From positions 3,101,501-3,165,500 of the forward strand of contig NZ_OU957226.1 of assembly GCF_918731615.1 (NCBI RefSeq): a stretch of 64,000 nt of DNA, given 5' to 3'. The position numbers and the translations under genes are program-made. Shown here in pieces: positions 25,171-34,457 of this stretch (positions are counted from its first letter, which is position 1; every line of letters begins with the position of its first letter). The notes under the pieces are model-generated. The model made no database searches. It was not told where the DNA came from and saw nothing but the letters and a program-made list of their open reading frames with translations. This DNA is from Flavobacterium sp. CECT 9288. GTDB lineage: Bacteria; Bacteroidota; Bacteroidia; Flavobacteriales; Flavobacteriaceae.

Positions 25171-25220
25171 GTTTTACCATCTTTGTCATAATTAAAAAAA
25201 TAATTTGTATCCACAACACT

Positions 25221-27491
25221 ATGAAAAAATATAAAAACTCAATTTTTTATTTGGTTGTGACTGGCGTGTTTCTCTTTTTGATGTATCTCATTATCAATAA
25301 AGGAAAAACGCTCGAAGCAAATGAAACAATTGTATCCCCTATTAGTGATAAGGGATCTTGGGGAGATTTCATAGCCTCTATGCTTCATAATTTTCAGGAT
25401 CCATTAGCCATATTATTAGCGCAAATCATAACTATCATTCTGGTTGCACGTATATTTGGATGGATTTTCAAAAAAATTGGTCAGCCCTCAGTAATAGGAG
25501 AAATTATTGCTGGTATTGTTTTGGGACCCTCTTTATTGGGTTTGTATTTCCCTGAAGTATCTGCTGCATTGTTTCCAGTAGCTTCACTAGGAAATTTAAA
25601 ATTTTTAAGCCAAATAGGACTGATCCTTTTTATGTTTGTAATAGGTATGGAGCTGGATTTAAAAGTCTTAAAAAACAAAGCTAACGAAGCCATTGTAATC
25701 AGTCACGCTAGTATTATTATTCCGTTTACACTGGGCATAGGGCTTGCCTATTTTGTGTACAATCAATTTGCTCCAGAAGGCGTTAAGTTTTTATCTTTTA
25801 GTTTGTTCATGGGTATTGCACTAAGCATCACTGCTTTTCCAGTACTAGCACGTATTGTCCAAGAAAGAGGCATACACAAGACAAAATTAGGCGCTATTGT
25901 AATTACTTGCGCAGCAGCAGATGATATTACTGCTTGGTGTATTTTAGCAGTAGTAATTGCAATTGTAAAAGCGGGAACATTTGTTAGTTCACTATACATT
26001 ATCATGCTTGCAGTACTATATGTTGCAGCAATGATCTATATCGTAAAACCTTTCTTAAAGAGAATTGGAGATTTATATGGAACTAAAGACAGTATTGTAA
26101 AACCGGTTGTAGCTATCTTTTTTTTGGTCTTAATTGTATCCTCATATGCAACTGAAGTGATTGGAATCCATGCTCTTTTTGGCGCTTTTATGGCAGGAGC
26201 TATTATGCCTGATGTTCCTAAATTTAGAACCATATTTATAGAAAAAGTAGAAGATGTTGCACTAATTTTACTCTTACCACTATTCTTTGTTTTTACTGGA
26301 TTAAAAACTGAAATTGGTCTTTTAAACGATCCTTATTTATGGAAAATAACGGGTTTCATAATTCTTGTAGCCGTTGTAGGTAAGTTTTTTGGAAGCGCAC
26401 TAGCAGCCAAATTTGTGGGTCAAAGTTGGCGCGATAGTTTTACAATAGGAGCCTTGATGAACACCCGAGGATTGATGGAGTTAATTGTATTGAATATAGG
26501 TCTTGAACTAAAAGTACTTACACCCGAAGTTTTTACAATGATGGTTATAATGGCACTCGTAACTACATTTATGACAGGACCGGCACTAGATCTTATTAAT
26601 TATATTTTTGACACAAAAGATGGTCCCGAACAAGCTGAACTATCAGATGATTCCAAGTTTAAAATACTAATCTCTTTTGGGAACAATGAAAAAGGAAAAT
26701 CACTGCTTCGAATTGCAAATAGTTTGGTAAAAAAACAAAAAAATACCGCTAGCGTTACCGTTATGCACCTGTCTCTAAGCGACGAAGTACATAGTTTCAA
26801 CCTAGAGGACAAAGAAAAAAACAGTTTTCACCCTTTGGTTGAAGAATCTCAAATTCTAAAACAAGAAATCACTACCGTTTTCAAGGCTACAACAGATATT
26901 GAAACTGAAATTGCTGATGTTGCTAATCAAGGAGATTATGATTTATTGCTAATAGGTTTAGGAAAATCTATTTTTGAAGGTACTATCCTTGGGAAAGTGA
27001 TTGGGTTTACCACTAGAATCATTAACCCTGACCGTTTAATAGATAAGTTTACAGGAAAAGAAGGCTTGTTTGAAAATTCACCATTTGATGAAAGAACAAG
27101 ACAAATCATTTCCAAAACCAAAATGCCGATTGGAATTCTTATTGATAAAGATCTACAACAAGTAAACCAAGTTTTTATTCCGGTTTTCAGTTCTGAAGAT
27201 TATTTTTTAATGGACTATGTTCAAAAATTAATTTACAATAATAATTGCAAAATTATACTCTTAGATGTTAATGGAAGATTAACTACTAATTTTGTGATGA
27301 ATAGCGCCATCCAGTCACTAGAACAACAATTCCCGAACAATATCAGTGTTATTACCGATAAGATTATCAAAAAAGATTTCTTAGATCAGCAAGATTTAAT
27401 GCTTATTAGCCTTGAGAGCTGGAAAGCACTTGTAGATTCAAGAAGTACTTGGTTGAGTGGTGTTCCTTCGGTATTAATTGTTAAGCAATAA
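25221..27491 (+). CDS. Cation:proton antiporter (CPA2/KefB-like)
   Basis: A 756-residue protein. After an N-terminal helix and a short loop, residues about 65-460 form a Na+/H+-exchanger domain of ~12 helices with GQPSVIGEIIAGIVLGPSLL and the ion-binding motif AAADDITAWCILA. Residues about 475-756 are a soluble, universal-stress-like C-terminus (ILISFGNNEKGKSLLRIANS), probably regulatory. It exchanges K+ or Na+ for H+ in the inner membrane. An SMR exporter starts 2 nt after the stop, indicating one operon. Confidence 0.92.
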   Translation: MKKYKNSIFYLVVTGVFLFLMYLIINKGKTLEANETIVSPISDKGSWGDFIASMLHNFQDPLAILLAQIITIILVARIFGWIFKKIGQPSVIGEIIAGIVLGPSLLGLYFPEVSAALFPVASLGNLKFLSQIGLILFMFVIGMELDLKVLKNKANEAIVISHASIIIPFTLGIGLAYFVYNQFAPEGVKFLSFSLFMGIALSITAFPVLARIVQERGIHKTKLGAIVITCAAADDITAWCILAVVIAIVKAGTFVSSLYIIMLAVLYVAAMIYIVKPFLKRIGDLYGTKDSIVKPVVAIFFLVLIVSSYATEVIGIHALFGAFMAGAIMPDVPKFRTIFIEKVEDVALILLLPLFFVFTGLKTEIGLLNDPYLWKITGFIILVAVVGKFFGSALAAKFVGQSWRDSFTIGALMNTRGLMELIVLNIGLELKVLTPEVFTMMVIMALVTTFMTGPALDLINYIFDTKDGPEQAELSDDSKFKILISFGNNEKGKSLLRIANSLVKKQKNTASVTVMHLSLSDEVHSFNLEDKEKNSFHPLVEESQILKQEITTVFKATTDIETEIADVANQGDYDLLLIGLGKSIFEGTILGKVIGFTTRIINPDRLIDKFTGKEGLFENSPFDERTRQIISKTKMPIGILIDKDLQQVNQVFIPVFSSEDYFLMDYVQKLIYNNNCKIILLDVNGRLTTNFVMNSAIQSLEQQFPNNISVITDKIIKKDFLDQQDLMLISLESWKALVDSRSTWLSGVPSVLIVKQ

Positions 27492-27493
27492 TT

Positions 27494-27823
27494 ATGAATT
27501 GGGTCTTACTGGTAATTGGAGGTCTTTTTGAAATAGGTTTTGCAACCTGTTTGGGCAAAGCCAAAGAAAGTTCGGGTGCTACAGCAACAATATGGTTGAT
27601 AGGGTTTTTAGTGTGCTTATCTATAAGCATGTTATTACTCTACAAAGCCTCTCAAACATTACCCATAGGAACTGCTTATGCCGTATGGACAGGAATTGGC
27701 GCAGTAGGAACAGTTCTTGTTGGGATTTTTGTATTCAAAGAACCCGCTGATTTCTGGAGGATATTTTTCATCACCACCTTAATAAGCTCCATCATTGGAT
27801 TAAAATTGGTATCAAGTCACTAA
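27494..27823 (+). CDS. SMR-family exporter (SugE/Gdx-like)
   Basis: A 109-residue four-helix small multidrug resistance protein. The essential glutamate is in GGLFEIGFATCLGKAKES, and YAVWTGIGAVGTVLVGIFVF resembles the guanidinium-exporter (Gdx/SugE) branch rather than the EmrE drug branch. It works as a dual-topology dimer in the inner membrane. It is coupled to the antiporter upstream (2-nt gap). Confidence 0.9.
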   Translation: MNWVLLVIGGLFEIGFATCLGKAKESSGATATIWLIGFLVCLSISMLLLYKASQTLPIGTAYAVWTGIGAVGTVLVGIFVFKEPADFWRIFFITTLISSIIGLKLVSSH

Positions 27824-27876
27824 TTCTTGTTACAAATCAACTACTTTAAAAAACACGCCAAATTGAACGTTCAAGA

Positions 27877-28638
27877 CTACTTTGTATCGTACTTTTTAAT
27901 TTCGAAAGTTTCACCATCAAAAACGCCATAGGTAAAATATACAATCCAATCTCCTAAGTTGACATACTCGGCATTTTCGCCAACAGAAACTTTCATCGGT
28001 AAATGGCGGTGACCAAAAATAAGGTAATTGTAATGCTTGGTTTCTAGTTTTCTTTTGGAATACAGAATAAGCCATTCTTTATCTTCGCCAAGAAAAGTCA
28101 CATCTTCATCACCGGAAATCAGTTTGTTTTTGACCGATAAATATTGTGCCAATTTCACTCCAATATCCGGATGCAACCATCTGAAAAGCCATTTGAAAAA
28201 CGGATTGGTAAACACTTTTTTCATGCGTTTGTACCCTAAATCGCCAGGTCCTTTTCCGTCTCCGTGGCCAATAAGGAATGTTTTGTCTCCAAAAGTGTAT
28301 TCTTGATTGTCATGAAAAACTGGAATGTTCAATTCCTTCTGGAAATAATCGGCCATCCACAAATCGTGATTTCCCACAAAGAAATAGATAGGAATGCCAC
28401 TATCACGAAGTTCTGCTAGTTTACCCAAAACACGGATGAAACCTTTTGGAACTACTGTTTTGTATTCGAACCAAAAATCAAATAAATCGCCTAATAAAAA
28501 AAGAGCTTCGGCATCACTTTTAATTTCGTCAAGCCACGCTACAAACTTTTGTTCTCTTGGATAACTCAAGTCAGGCGTAGGAGCTCCAAAATGTTGATCA
28601 GACGCAAAATATATTTTTTTGTTGTTGGGTAATTGCAT
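27877..28638 (-). CDS. lpxH: UDP-2,3-diacylglucosamine diphosphatase
   Basis: A 253-residue calcineurin-like phosphoesterase that makes lipid X in lipid A synthesis. Metal-binding motifs in order: ASDQHFG, LLGDLFDFWFEY, FVGNHDLWM, IGHGDGKGPGD and IFGHRHLPMKV. Length and motifs fit LpxH rather than LpxI. It starts 4 nt after the queD stop on the same strand, so the two are co-transcribed. Confidence 0.93.
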   Translation of the reverse strand: MQLPNNKKIYFASDQHFGAPTPDLSYPREQKFVAWLDEIKSDAEALFLLGDLFDFWFEYKTVVPKGFIRVLGKLAELRDSGIPIYFFVGNHDLWMADYFQKELNIPVFHDNQEYTFGDKTFLIGHGDGKGPGDLGYKRMKKVFTNPFFKWLFRWLHPDIGVKLAQYLSVKNKLISGDEDVTFLGEDKEWLILYSKRKLETKHYNYLIFGHRHLPMKVSVGENAEYVNLGDWIVYFTYGVFDGETFEIKKYDTK

Positions 28639-28642
28639 GAAG

Positions 28643-29107
28643 TTACAAAATGGATTTTACATTATCACTGGCATACCATTCTGCAAAAGAGGATTCGGTC
28701 TCTTGTAATTTTAACGAAAACAGCGCAATACCTTCTGGAAGTCTATTACTGATGCGTTGCGCAAAATCAATAACCATGTTCTCACTTGTGGGTTGATAAT
28801 CCACCAAAATTACGTGATGCCCGCGGTTGATAAGTTCGTTAGCCAAATCAATATGTGGTGTAGTACCGTTGAAAACTGTAGCGTGATCAAACTGATCTAC
28901 AATTTCTTCTTTTACAATTTTCTTTAAATCCGTAAAGTCAATTACCATTCCGAATTTTACATTAGAACGGTCAGTAATTGGCGTACCAATTACCGTTACT
29001 GACAATTTATAACTATGTCCATGAACATTTTTACATTTGCCATCGTAGCCATACAAGGCATGACCGGTCTCGAAACTAAATTGTTTTGTAATTCTGATAT
29101 TGCTCAT
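28643..29107 (-). CDS. queD: 6-carboxy-5,6,7,8-tetrahydropterin synthase
   Basis: A 154-residue QueD/PTPS-I protein for queuosine (preQ0) synthesis from dihydroneopterin triphosphate. The zinc site and catalytic Cys are seen in TGHALYGYDGKCKNVHGHSY, followed by VIDFTDLKKIV, FDHATVFNG and PTSENMVIDFA. A -7 box TAAATTTG is at 29126-29133 (minus). It heads the lpxH pair. Confidence 0.92.
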   Translation of the reverse strand: MSNIRITKQFSFETGHALYGYDGKCKNVHGHSYKLSVTVIGTPITDRSNVKFGMVIDFTDLKKIVKEEIVDQFDHATVFNGTTPHIDLANELINRGHHVILVDYQPTSENMVIDFAQRISNRLPEGIALFSLKLQETESSFAEWYASDNVKSIL

Positions 29108-29268
29108 CGGAGTTTAATTTTGAGGCAAATTTAGTGATTTTTTGACTTGTAGTAAAAGCTTTGTTCATCAAACCACTTGAATGCTAATAAAACCAAAAGT
29201 TTTAAAAAACCATACCGTAAAATGGCACGTTAAATCCGACTAAAATTTACAATAAATTAACATACCGA

Positions 29269-29300
29269 TTGCGTTGTCAATATTATTAGTAATATATTTG
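29269..29300 (+). promoter_or_regulatory. Promoter of the T9SS cargo gene; rest of the 29108-29417 gap
   Basis: TTG at 29269-29271, 21 nt, then a perfect TATATTTG at 29293-29300, giving a leader of roughly 110 nt before the ATG at 29418. The rest of the 310-nt gap is AT-rich and shows no coding frame. Confidence 0.6.
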
Positions 29301-29417
29301 GCCTTCAAATATTTAAAAGTAAATAATATGAGATTACGCGCTCTGTGATTAAAGAATGCATATCCTTATTTTAATTATTTGAATGAAACTAACTAACACT
29401 TATTTATTACTTTTTCT

Positions 29418-32204
29418 ATGAAAAAAACTTTACTCAACAATGTTTTGTTTGTGTTACTCACCTTTTTGGGTTTGAGCCTGAGTTCATCACTTAACGCACA
29501 AACTACCTACACGTGGAACCAAACAGGTAGTGCCTCTTTTGGTCTTGCAGCAAACTGGTCCCCTAGCAGAGATATGCCAGCAGCAAATGATATTTTAGTT
29601 TTCAATAACGGTGCTACAACTACCGTAACTGATGTACCTACACAAACTATAGGAGGTCTTACAGTTGCGACAAATACTAATGTAACTTTAAACACATCAG
29701 CTACACCCGCAAAAATACTAACCATCAATAACGGTCTAAGCGGAGCAGATTTTTCTGTTGAAAGCGGTTCTCAACTTAACGTGGCCATTACAGGAGGTGC
29801 TTTCCCTTTGACTATTACTATTGGCACAGGAGCAACTGGAATCGTTGCCGGTTCTATGACATTTTCAAGCGCAACAGCAAATACTATAAACACCATAACT
29901 GCTGCTGATGCAAGTGGTTTAACTTTCACAAATGGTGCAACACTTACGCAAAGTACAAATAGTACAGGTAACATTTTTGGTAGTGGAACAAGCAACAGTG
30001 TTATATTTGCAAGTGGATCTACTTTTATTCAGGCCGCTGGTTCAAACCCTTTTCAAAAAACTCAACCTGCATCAGTAGTAGTTTTTCAAACAGGAAGTTT
30101 ATTTAAATTAATTGCAAATCAAGCTCCTGCTTTTTCTGGAAGAACCTATGCAAACCTTGAAATTGCAGCAACTGGATTTAGTCAAAGTTCTACCGGAACA
30201 GGGGCTTTATCAATAGACAACCTTACAATAACCACAGGGGCTCTCAACATAAATCTTACCTCAGCAGTTTCAATAAAAGGAAATATTAATATAGCTACAG
30301 GGCAAACATTGACTTTTAGTCCTGCAACTGCAGCTGGATCTTTAACATTTAATGGTGCAACAGCGCAAACCATCAATAACACAGGAACACTTACTTTTAC
30401 CGCAAATACAAATGCAATCATAGCAAATACAAACGGAGTTACTTTTAACCAATCTCAAACATTGTTAGGAAGTACTACTGTAAATGCTGGGGCTACATTA
30501 GCAACAAACGGAACACTTACACTTTCAGGCACACCTTCTATCAATGGGACACTACGATTAAATTCAACTGGATTACTTTCTGGTGCTACTCCTACTTATG
30601 GTGCTGCGTCAAGTCTAGTATACAATAGCGTTATTGGCGGTGCCAATGTAGGAAACGAATGGACTGGGAATGCAACTACAGCTGGGGCTGGGATTCCAAA
30701 CAATGTGACTCTAAACAGCAGTAGCATCAACATCAACAGCAATAGAGGTCTTGCTGGTAATTTAACCATTGACTCTGGAAGTACAGTAACAGTTAAATCA
30801 GGAAATAATCTTTCTGTGGCAAATAATTTATTTAATAACGGTACAGAATCTTCATTCGTTCTCGAAAATAATGCAAACCTTATCCAAAATGGGACTACCA
30901 ATACCAATACTGGCGCTATAACTATCAACCGAAACGGAGCTTCACTAATGCTTTTAGATTACAGTTTATGGTCTTCACCAGTAAGCGGTCAAAAATTAAA
31001 AGCTTTTTCTCCTAACACGCTAGACAATCGTTTTTATACTTACAATCCAACTACAAACATTTATGTACCAGTGGCTGCTCCAGCTACTACTGATTTTGCA
31101 TCAGGAAATGGGTATTTAATTCGTGTTCCAAATGATCATCCTACCACTCCTACTATTTGGAGCGGAATCTTTAGAGGGGTTCCAAACAATGGAAACATCT
31201 CTGTTTCTGGTTTGACTTCAGGAACTTTTAATGCTGTAGGAAATCCTTATCCATCTACCATTAGTGCTGATGCTTTTATCACTGCTAATAACCTTACAGA
31301 ACCGTTGTATTTTTGGAGAAAAACAAATGCTGCTACAGGAACTGCTTACGCTACTTATACAATGGCAGGAGCTGTTGGAACACCAGGTAATGGAGGAATC
31401 ACGCCAAACGGAACCATTCAAGTAGGACAAGGATTTATTGTAAAAACAACTTCAAATTCAGTTGCATTTGCTAATACAATGCGTACTGCCAATACTGCAA
31501 ACCAAATACTAAGAACTGCTACAACAGATAAAAACAGAATCTGGTTGAATCTATCTAAAGGTACTGAACCAGTAAACCAAATGATGGTTGCTTACATGGA
31601 TGGCGCCACTAGCGAAATTGACAATACATTAGACGGAAGATACATCAATGATAATGGAACTGCTCTAACTAGCTCTTTAAAAGGAGAAGAATTTGTTATT
31701 CAAGCCAAAGGATTACCATTTGATTCTAGTGACATTGTTCCTTTAAGTTTTAAAACAGAACTTGCAGGTACTTTTACCATTGCTATAGACAAGGTAGACG
31801 GTTTATTTTTAGGCAACCAAGAAATTGTACTTAAAGATCTAAAAGCAGGGACAGAGCAAAACCTTAAAACAAGTTCATACACATTTACCAGTGAAGCGGG
31901 AACTTTTAAAAACCGTTTCGAAATTGCTTTCAAAAACAACCAAACTTTAGATATCAACACTCCTAACTTTGATGAAAATAGCGTAATTGTCTTCAATCAA
32001 AACGGAACATTAAACGTATCTACAGGAAAAAATGCTATCAAAAACATCCGCGTTTTTGATATAAGAGGCGTTTTAATTGCAGAACAAAAAGAGGTAAATG
32101 CAAATACAGCAAGTATCAAAAACGTTACGGCAAGCAAACAAGCTGTTTTAATCCAAATTACTTCAGAGGACAATAAAACTGTAACTAAAAAAGCTATTTT
32201 TTAG
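29418..32204 (+). CDS. Large secreted repeat protein with T9SS type C sorting domain
   Basis: A 928-residue protein. Signal peptide MKKTLLNNVLFVLLTFLGLS ... LNAQ; then YTWNQTGSASFGLAANWSPS and hundreds of Thr/Asn/Gly/Ser-rich residues with NTITAADASGLTFTNGATL-like beta-helix repeats (about 30-500); a globular segment with GNGYLIRVPN; and a C-terminal domain starting NFDENSVIVFNQNGTLNV and ending ITSEDNKTVTKKAIF, the T9SS sorting signal of type C. It should be exported across the outer membrane by the type IX system and attached or released. A small membrane protein follows by 51 nt. Adhesin-like use is an inference. Confidence 0.9.
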   Translation: MKKTLLNNVLFVLLTFLGLSLSSSLNAQTTYTWNQTGSASFGLAANWSPSRDMPAANDILVFNNGATTTVTDVPTQTIGGLTVATNTNVTLNTSATPAKILTINNGLSGADFSVESGSQLNVAITGGAFPLTITIGTGATGIVAGSMTFSSATANTINTITAADASGLTFTNGATLTQSTNSTGNIFGSGTSNSVIFASGSTFIQAAGSNPFQKTQPASVVVFQTGSLFKLIANQAPAFSGRTYANLEIAATGFSQSSTGTGALSIDNLTITTGALNINLTSAVSIKGNINIATGQTLTFSPATAAGSLTFNGATAQTINNTGTLTFTANTNAIIANTNGVTFNQSQTLLGSTTVNAGATLATNGTLTLSGTPSINGTLRLNSTGLLSGATPTYGAASSLVYNSVIGGANVGNEWTGNATTAGAGIPNNVTLNSSSININSNRGLAGNLTIDSGSTVTVKSGNNLSVANNLFNNGTESSFVLENNANLIQNGTTNTNTGAITINRNGASLMLLDYSLWSSPVSGQKLKAFSPNTLDNRFYTYNPTTNIYVPVAAPATTDFASGNGYLIRVPNDHPTTPTIWSGIFRGVPNNGNISVSGLTSGTFNAVGNPYPSTISADAFITANNLTEPLYFWRKTNAATGTAYATYTMAGAVGTPGNGGITPNGTIQVGQGFIVKTTSNSVAFANTMRTANTANQILRTATTDKNRIWLNLSKGTEPVNQMMVAYMDGATSEIDNTLDGRYINDNGTALTSSLKGEEFVIQAKGLPFDSSDIVPLSFKTELAGTFTIAIDKVDGLFLGNQEIVLKDLKAGTEQNLKTSSYTFTSEAGTFKNRFEIAFKNNQTLDINTPNFDENSVIVFNQNGTLNVSTGKNAIKNIRVFDIRGVLIAEQKEVNANTASIKNVTASKQAVLIQITSEDNKTVTKKAIF

Positions 32205-32255
32205 GCTGTAGCCAATAAAAAACAGGTACTAGAATTAAAATTTTAAAATTAAATC

Positions 32256-32477
32256 ATGAAAAACATAGTAATACAATTTTATATCGTTGCTTTTTTTATA
32301 CTCTCTAGTGTTACCATGCTAGCACAAACTCCTGGCGACACTGATGGTACAGCCGACGGACTAGAAGGAGCTGATGCTCCTGCAGCACCTATAGATGATT
32401 ACCTTTTGCCAATGGCACTAGTGGCTATTTTTGCGGGATATAAATATTCTAAAAACACGGCTCAAAAAACAGTTTAA
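32256..32477 (+). CDS. Small secreted/membrane protein (PID-CTERM-like)
   Basis: A 73-residue protein: signal peptide MKNIVIQFYIVAFFILSSVT .. LAQ, an acidic Ala/Gly linker (GDTDGTADGLEGADAP), then APIDDYLLPMALVAIFAGYK and a Lys tail. The PIDDY motif, C-terminal helix and basic end look like the small PID-CTERM proteins of flavobacteria. A relative with PVDDY is at 48507. It follows the T9SS cargo gene by 51 nt and shares its terminator. Confidence 0.7.
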   Translation: MKNIVIQFYIVAFFILSSVTMLAQTPGDTDGTADGLEGADAPAAPIDDYLLPMALVAIFAGYKYSKNTAQKTV

Positions 32478-32510
32478 ATAGAGTTGATTTTAAAACTGTA
32501 ACCCAATAAA

Positions 32511-32542
32511 AACCCCCGAAAAAATAATTTTCGGGGGTTTTG
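32511..32542 (+). terminator. Terminator after the T9SS cargo pair
   Basis: AACCCCCGAAAA / TTTTCGGGGGTT hairpin followed by T's. Confidence 0.88.
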
Positions 32543-32595
32543 CTATTTTATATTGAGATACTAAATCATGAATTTGAATAGCTCGTTATTTCATT

Positions 32596-33363
32596 CTATT
32601 TTTTAAACTGTGCTAAAGCATTTTTAGTAAATTCAGACAAAACCAACTTCCCCGAAATAGCAGCACGATCTAATAAAAGCGTGTCCCAATTTTGTGTTCC
32701 TTCCCACAGTACTTTTTTCATTTCCAGTAATGCCTCGGGGTTATAACTTGATAAAGTGTTGCTAAAATTACTTACCGCAAGATCCAGCTCCTCTGTACTG
32801 TCACAAACTACTGCATAGAGCCCTTTTGATTTGGCCCATTCAGCCGACTTCCATTCCTGTGCCGCAAGAGTCATTTCGGACATTGCTGTTTTCCCTATTT
32901 TTCGGGTTACAGCAGGTTCTATTACAAAAGGCCCTATTCCTATGGCTAGTTCTGATAATTTTATAGCGGCATGCTGCGTAGCCATCACGTAATCACAAGC
33001 CGATGCAATTCCTACTCCACCTCCTACTGCTTTTCCATGCACTCTGCCTATAATAAGTTTAGAACAGTTGCGCATGGCATTTATCAAGTTTGCAAAACCA
33101 GAGAAAAAATGTGTACCAGCAACCTCATCTTGTACCGCAAGCAACTCATCAAAAGAAGCACCTGCACAAAACGCTCCAGTACCACTACTTTGAATCACAA
33201 TTACAGACACGTTTGGGTTTTGGTCTAATGTACTAAATTCAGCTGTCAAGCGATTTAATAGTTCTCTTGGAAAGGAGTTACTTGAGGGATGACTAAAAGT
33301 TACCGTTGCTACTCTATTATTGATGCTGGTCTCTAAGGAACCCTTTGCGTTTTCAGAAATCAT
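32596..33363 (-). CDS. Enoyl-CoA hydratase/isomerase family protein
   Basis: A 255-residue crotonase starting MISENAKGSLETSINNRVAT. The oxyanion-hole segments are GAFCAGASFDELLAVQD and GRVHGKAVGGGVGIASACDY; the position of the usual second catalytic Glu is in SELAIGIGPFVIEP. It could be a beta-oxidation or phenylacetate-type hydratase; the reaction cannot be fixed by sequence alone. An in-frame ATG 45 nt upstream is less likely. Single gene. Confidence 0.88.
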   Translation of the reverse strand: MISENAKGSLETSINNRVATVTFSHPSSNSFPRELLNRLTAEFSTLDQNPNVSVIVIQSSGTGAFCAGASFDELLAVQDEVAGTHFFSGFANLINAMRNCSKLIIGRVHGKAVGGGVGIASACDYVMATQHAAIKLSELAIGIGPFVIEPAVTRKIGKTAMSEMTLAAQEWKSAEWAKSKGLYAVVCDSTEELDLAVSNFSNTLSSYNPEALLEMKKVLWEGTQNWDTLLLDRAAISGKLVLSEFTKNALAQFKK

Positions 33364-33439
33364 ACTTTTTTTGGGTAAAGTTAAAAAAAGTAATGCGGAA
33401 TTCACCAACTCCTTGTAAGAATGAATTTGTCTTTAAAAT

Positions 33440-33471
33440 TTGTTTTTTGGCTGATTATTATAGTATATTTG
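33440..33471 (+). promoter_or_regulatory. Promoter of tRNA-Ala
   Basis: TTG at 33440-33442, 21 nt, then TATATTTG at 33464-33471, 11 nt before the first base of the tRNA. Confidence 0.65.
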
Positions 33472-33481
33472 CGCACACCTT

Positions 33482-33558
33482 GGGGGATTAGCTCATTTGG
33501 CTAGAGCGCTTGCCTGGCAGGCAAGAGGTGATCGGTTCGAATCCGATATTCTCCACCA
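33482..33558 (+). tRNA. tRNA-Ala (anticodon GGC)
   Basis: A full cloverleaf: acceptor GGGGGAT / ATTCTCC, D-arm GCTC-ATTTGGCTA-GAGC, anticodon stem CTTGC / GCAAG with loop CTGGCAG (GGC), T-arm ATCGG-TTCGAAT-CCGAT. The G3-U70 pair, the alanine identity element, is present. The 3' CCA is encoded. Confidence 0.97.
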
Positions 33559-33640
33559 GTACAATTAAGCCTTACAGCAATGTGAGGCTTTTTTATTTTA
33601 TATCACTTTAATACTAAAGTTTTTTTGATTTCAAAACACA

Positions 33641-33682
33641 AAAAAACCGTAATAACTACTAACTAGCTATTACGGTTTTTTT
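33641..33682. terminator. Terminator between tRNA-Ala and mtgA
   Basis: AAAAAACCGTAATA pairs with TATTACGGTTTTTT, a long stem with A and T runs outside, usable from both sides. Confidence 0.85.
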
Positions 33683-33710
33683 ATAAATCTAAACACTAAA
33701 CCTCTACTAT

Positions 33711-34457
33711 CTACTTAGGATAATTGACTTTACCTACAGTCCTCATAATCCTAACAATTTTAGCCTTTCGGTTATTAATATATGTTGAGGAACTTGTTGC
33801 TGAGTATTTCCGAGGATTGGGTAATATGGCAGCTATACCAGCAGCTTGCTTCGGGGTCATGCTTGAAGCTCCTTTTCGGTACCAGTGTTCAGCTGCCGCT
33901 TGCGCTCCGTAAACACCATTACCCATTTCAATACTGTTCAGGTAAACCTCCATAATGCGTTCTTTGCCCCATATAAGTTCAATCAAAACTGTGAAATAAG
34001 CTTCTAAACCTTTTCGCAAATAACTACGGCCTTGCCATAAAAAAACATTTTTTGCAGTTTGTTGGGATATGGTGCTTCCCCCTTTTATACGGCGACCTCT
34101 CTCGTTACTTTTATAAGCTTTTTGCATAGCTACAAAATCAAAACCATTATGCGTTAGGAACGTCCCATCCTCACTAGCAATAACTGCTTTTTGTAAATTC
34201 ATGGAAATATTCTCAATGGGTTCCCAGTCGTGACTGAAAAAAACTTCTTTACCAGCAACTTTATTTTCAAAAACTCTAATAACCATCAAAGGCGTAAAGG
34301 GCACTGGGACAAACTTAAAAAAAACCACAAAAAAAAGAGATAGCCCAAAAAACCAAAGCAATACTTTGAGCAAAAACCTACTGATCTTACTGCCAATAGA
34401 GCTTGTGCTTTTTTTGACGGGTTGTTTGGATTTTTTTGGTGTAATTCGTGTTCCCAT
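33711..34457 (-). CDS. mtgA: Monofunctional peptidoglycan transglycosylase
   Basis: A 248-residue GT51 enzyme that polymerises lipid II into glycan strands. One N-terminal membrane helix (FLLKVLLWFFGLSLFFVVFF) precedes the catalytic segments ASEDGTFLTHNGFDF (general-base Glu), KGGSTISQQTAKNVFLW, KGLEAYFTVLIELIWGKERI and VYLNSIEMGNGVYGAQAAAE. The ATG overlaps the TAA of the upstream oxidoreductase gene by one base (TAATG), so the two are translationally coupled. Confidence 0.94.
   Translation of the reverse strand: MGTRITPKKSKQPVKKSTSSIGSKISRFLLKVLLWFFGLSLFFVVFFKFVPVPFTPLMVIRVFENKVAGKEVFFSHDWEPIENISMNLQKAVIASEDGTFLTHNGFDFVAMQKAYKSNERGRRIKGGSTISQQTAKNVFLWQGRSYLRKGLEAYFTVLIELIWGKERIMEVYLNSIEMGNGVYGAQAAAEHWYRKGASSMTPKQAAGIAAILPNPRKYSATSSSTYINNRKAKIVRIMRTVGKVNYPK

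Noticed and set aside
30596..30928. Minus-strand hydrophobic frames inside the T9SS cargo gene (also 29771, 30182, 31700)
   Set aside because: Thr/Asn/Gly-rich beta-repeat codons give long, hydrophobic antisense frames by composition; the plus-strand product has clear domains.
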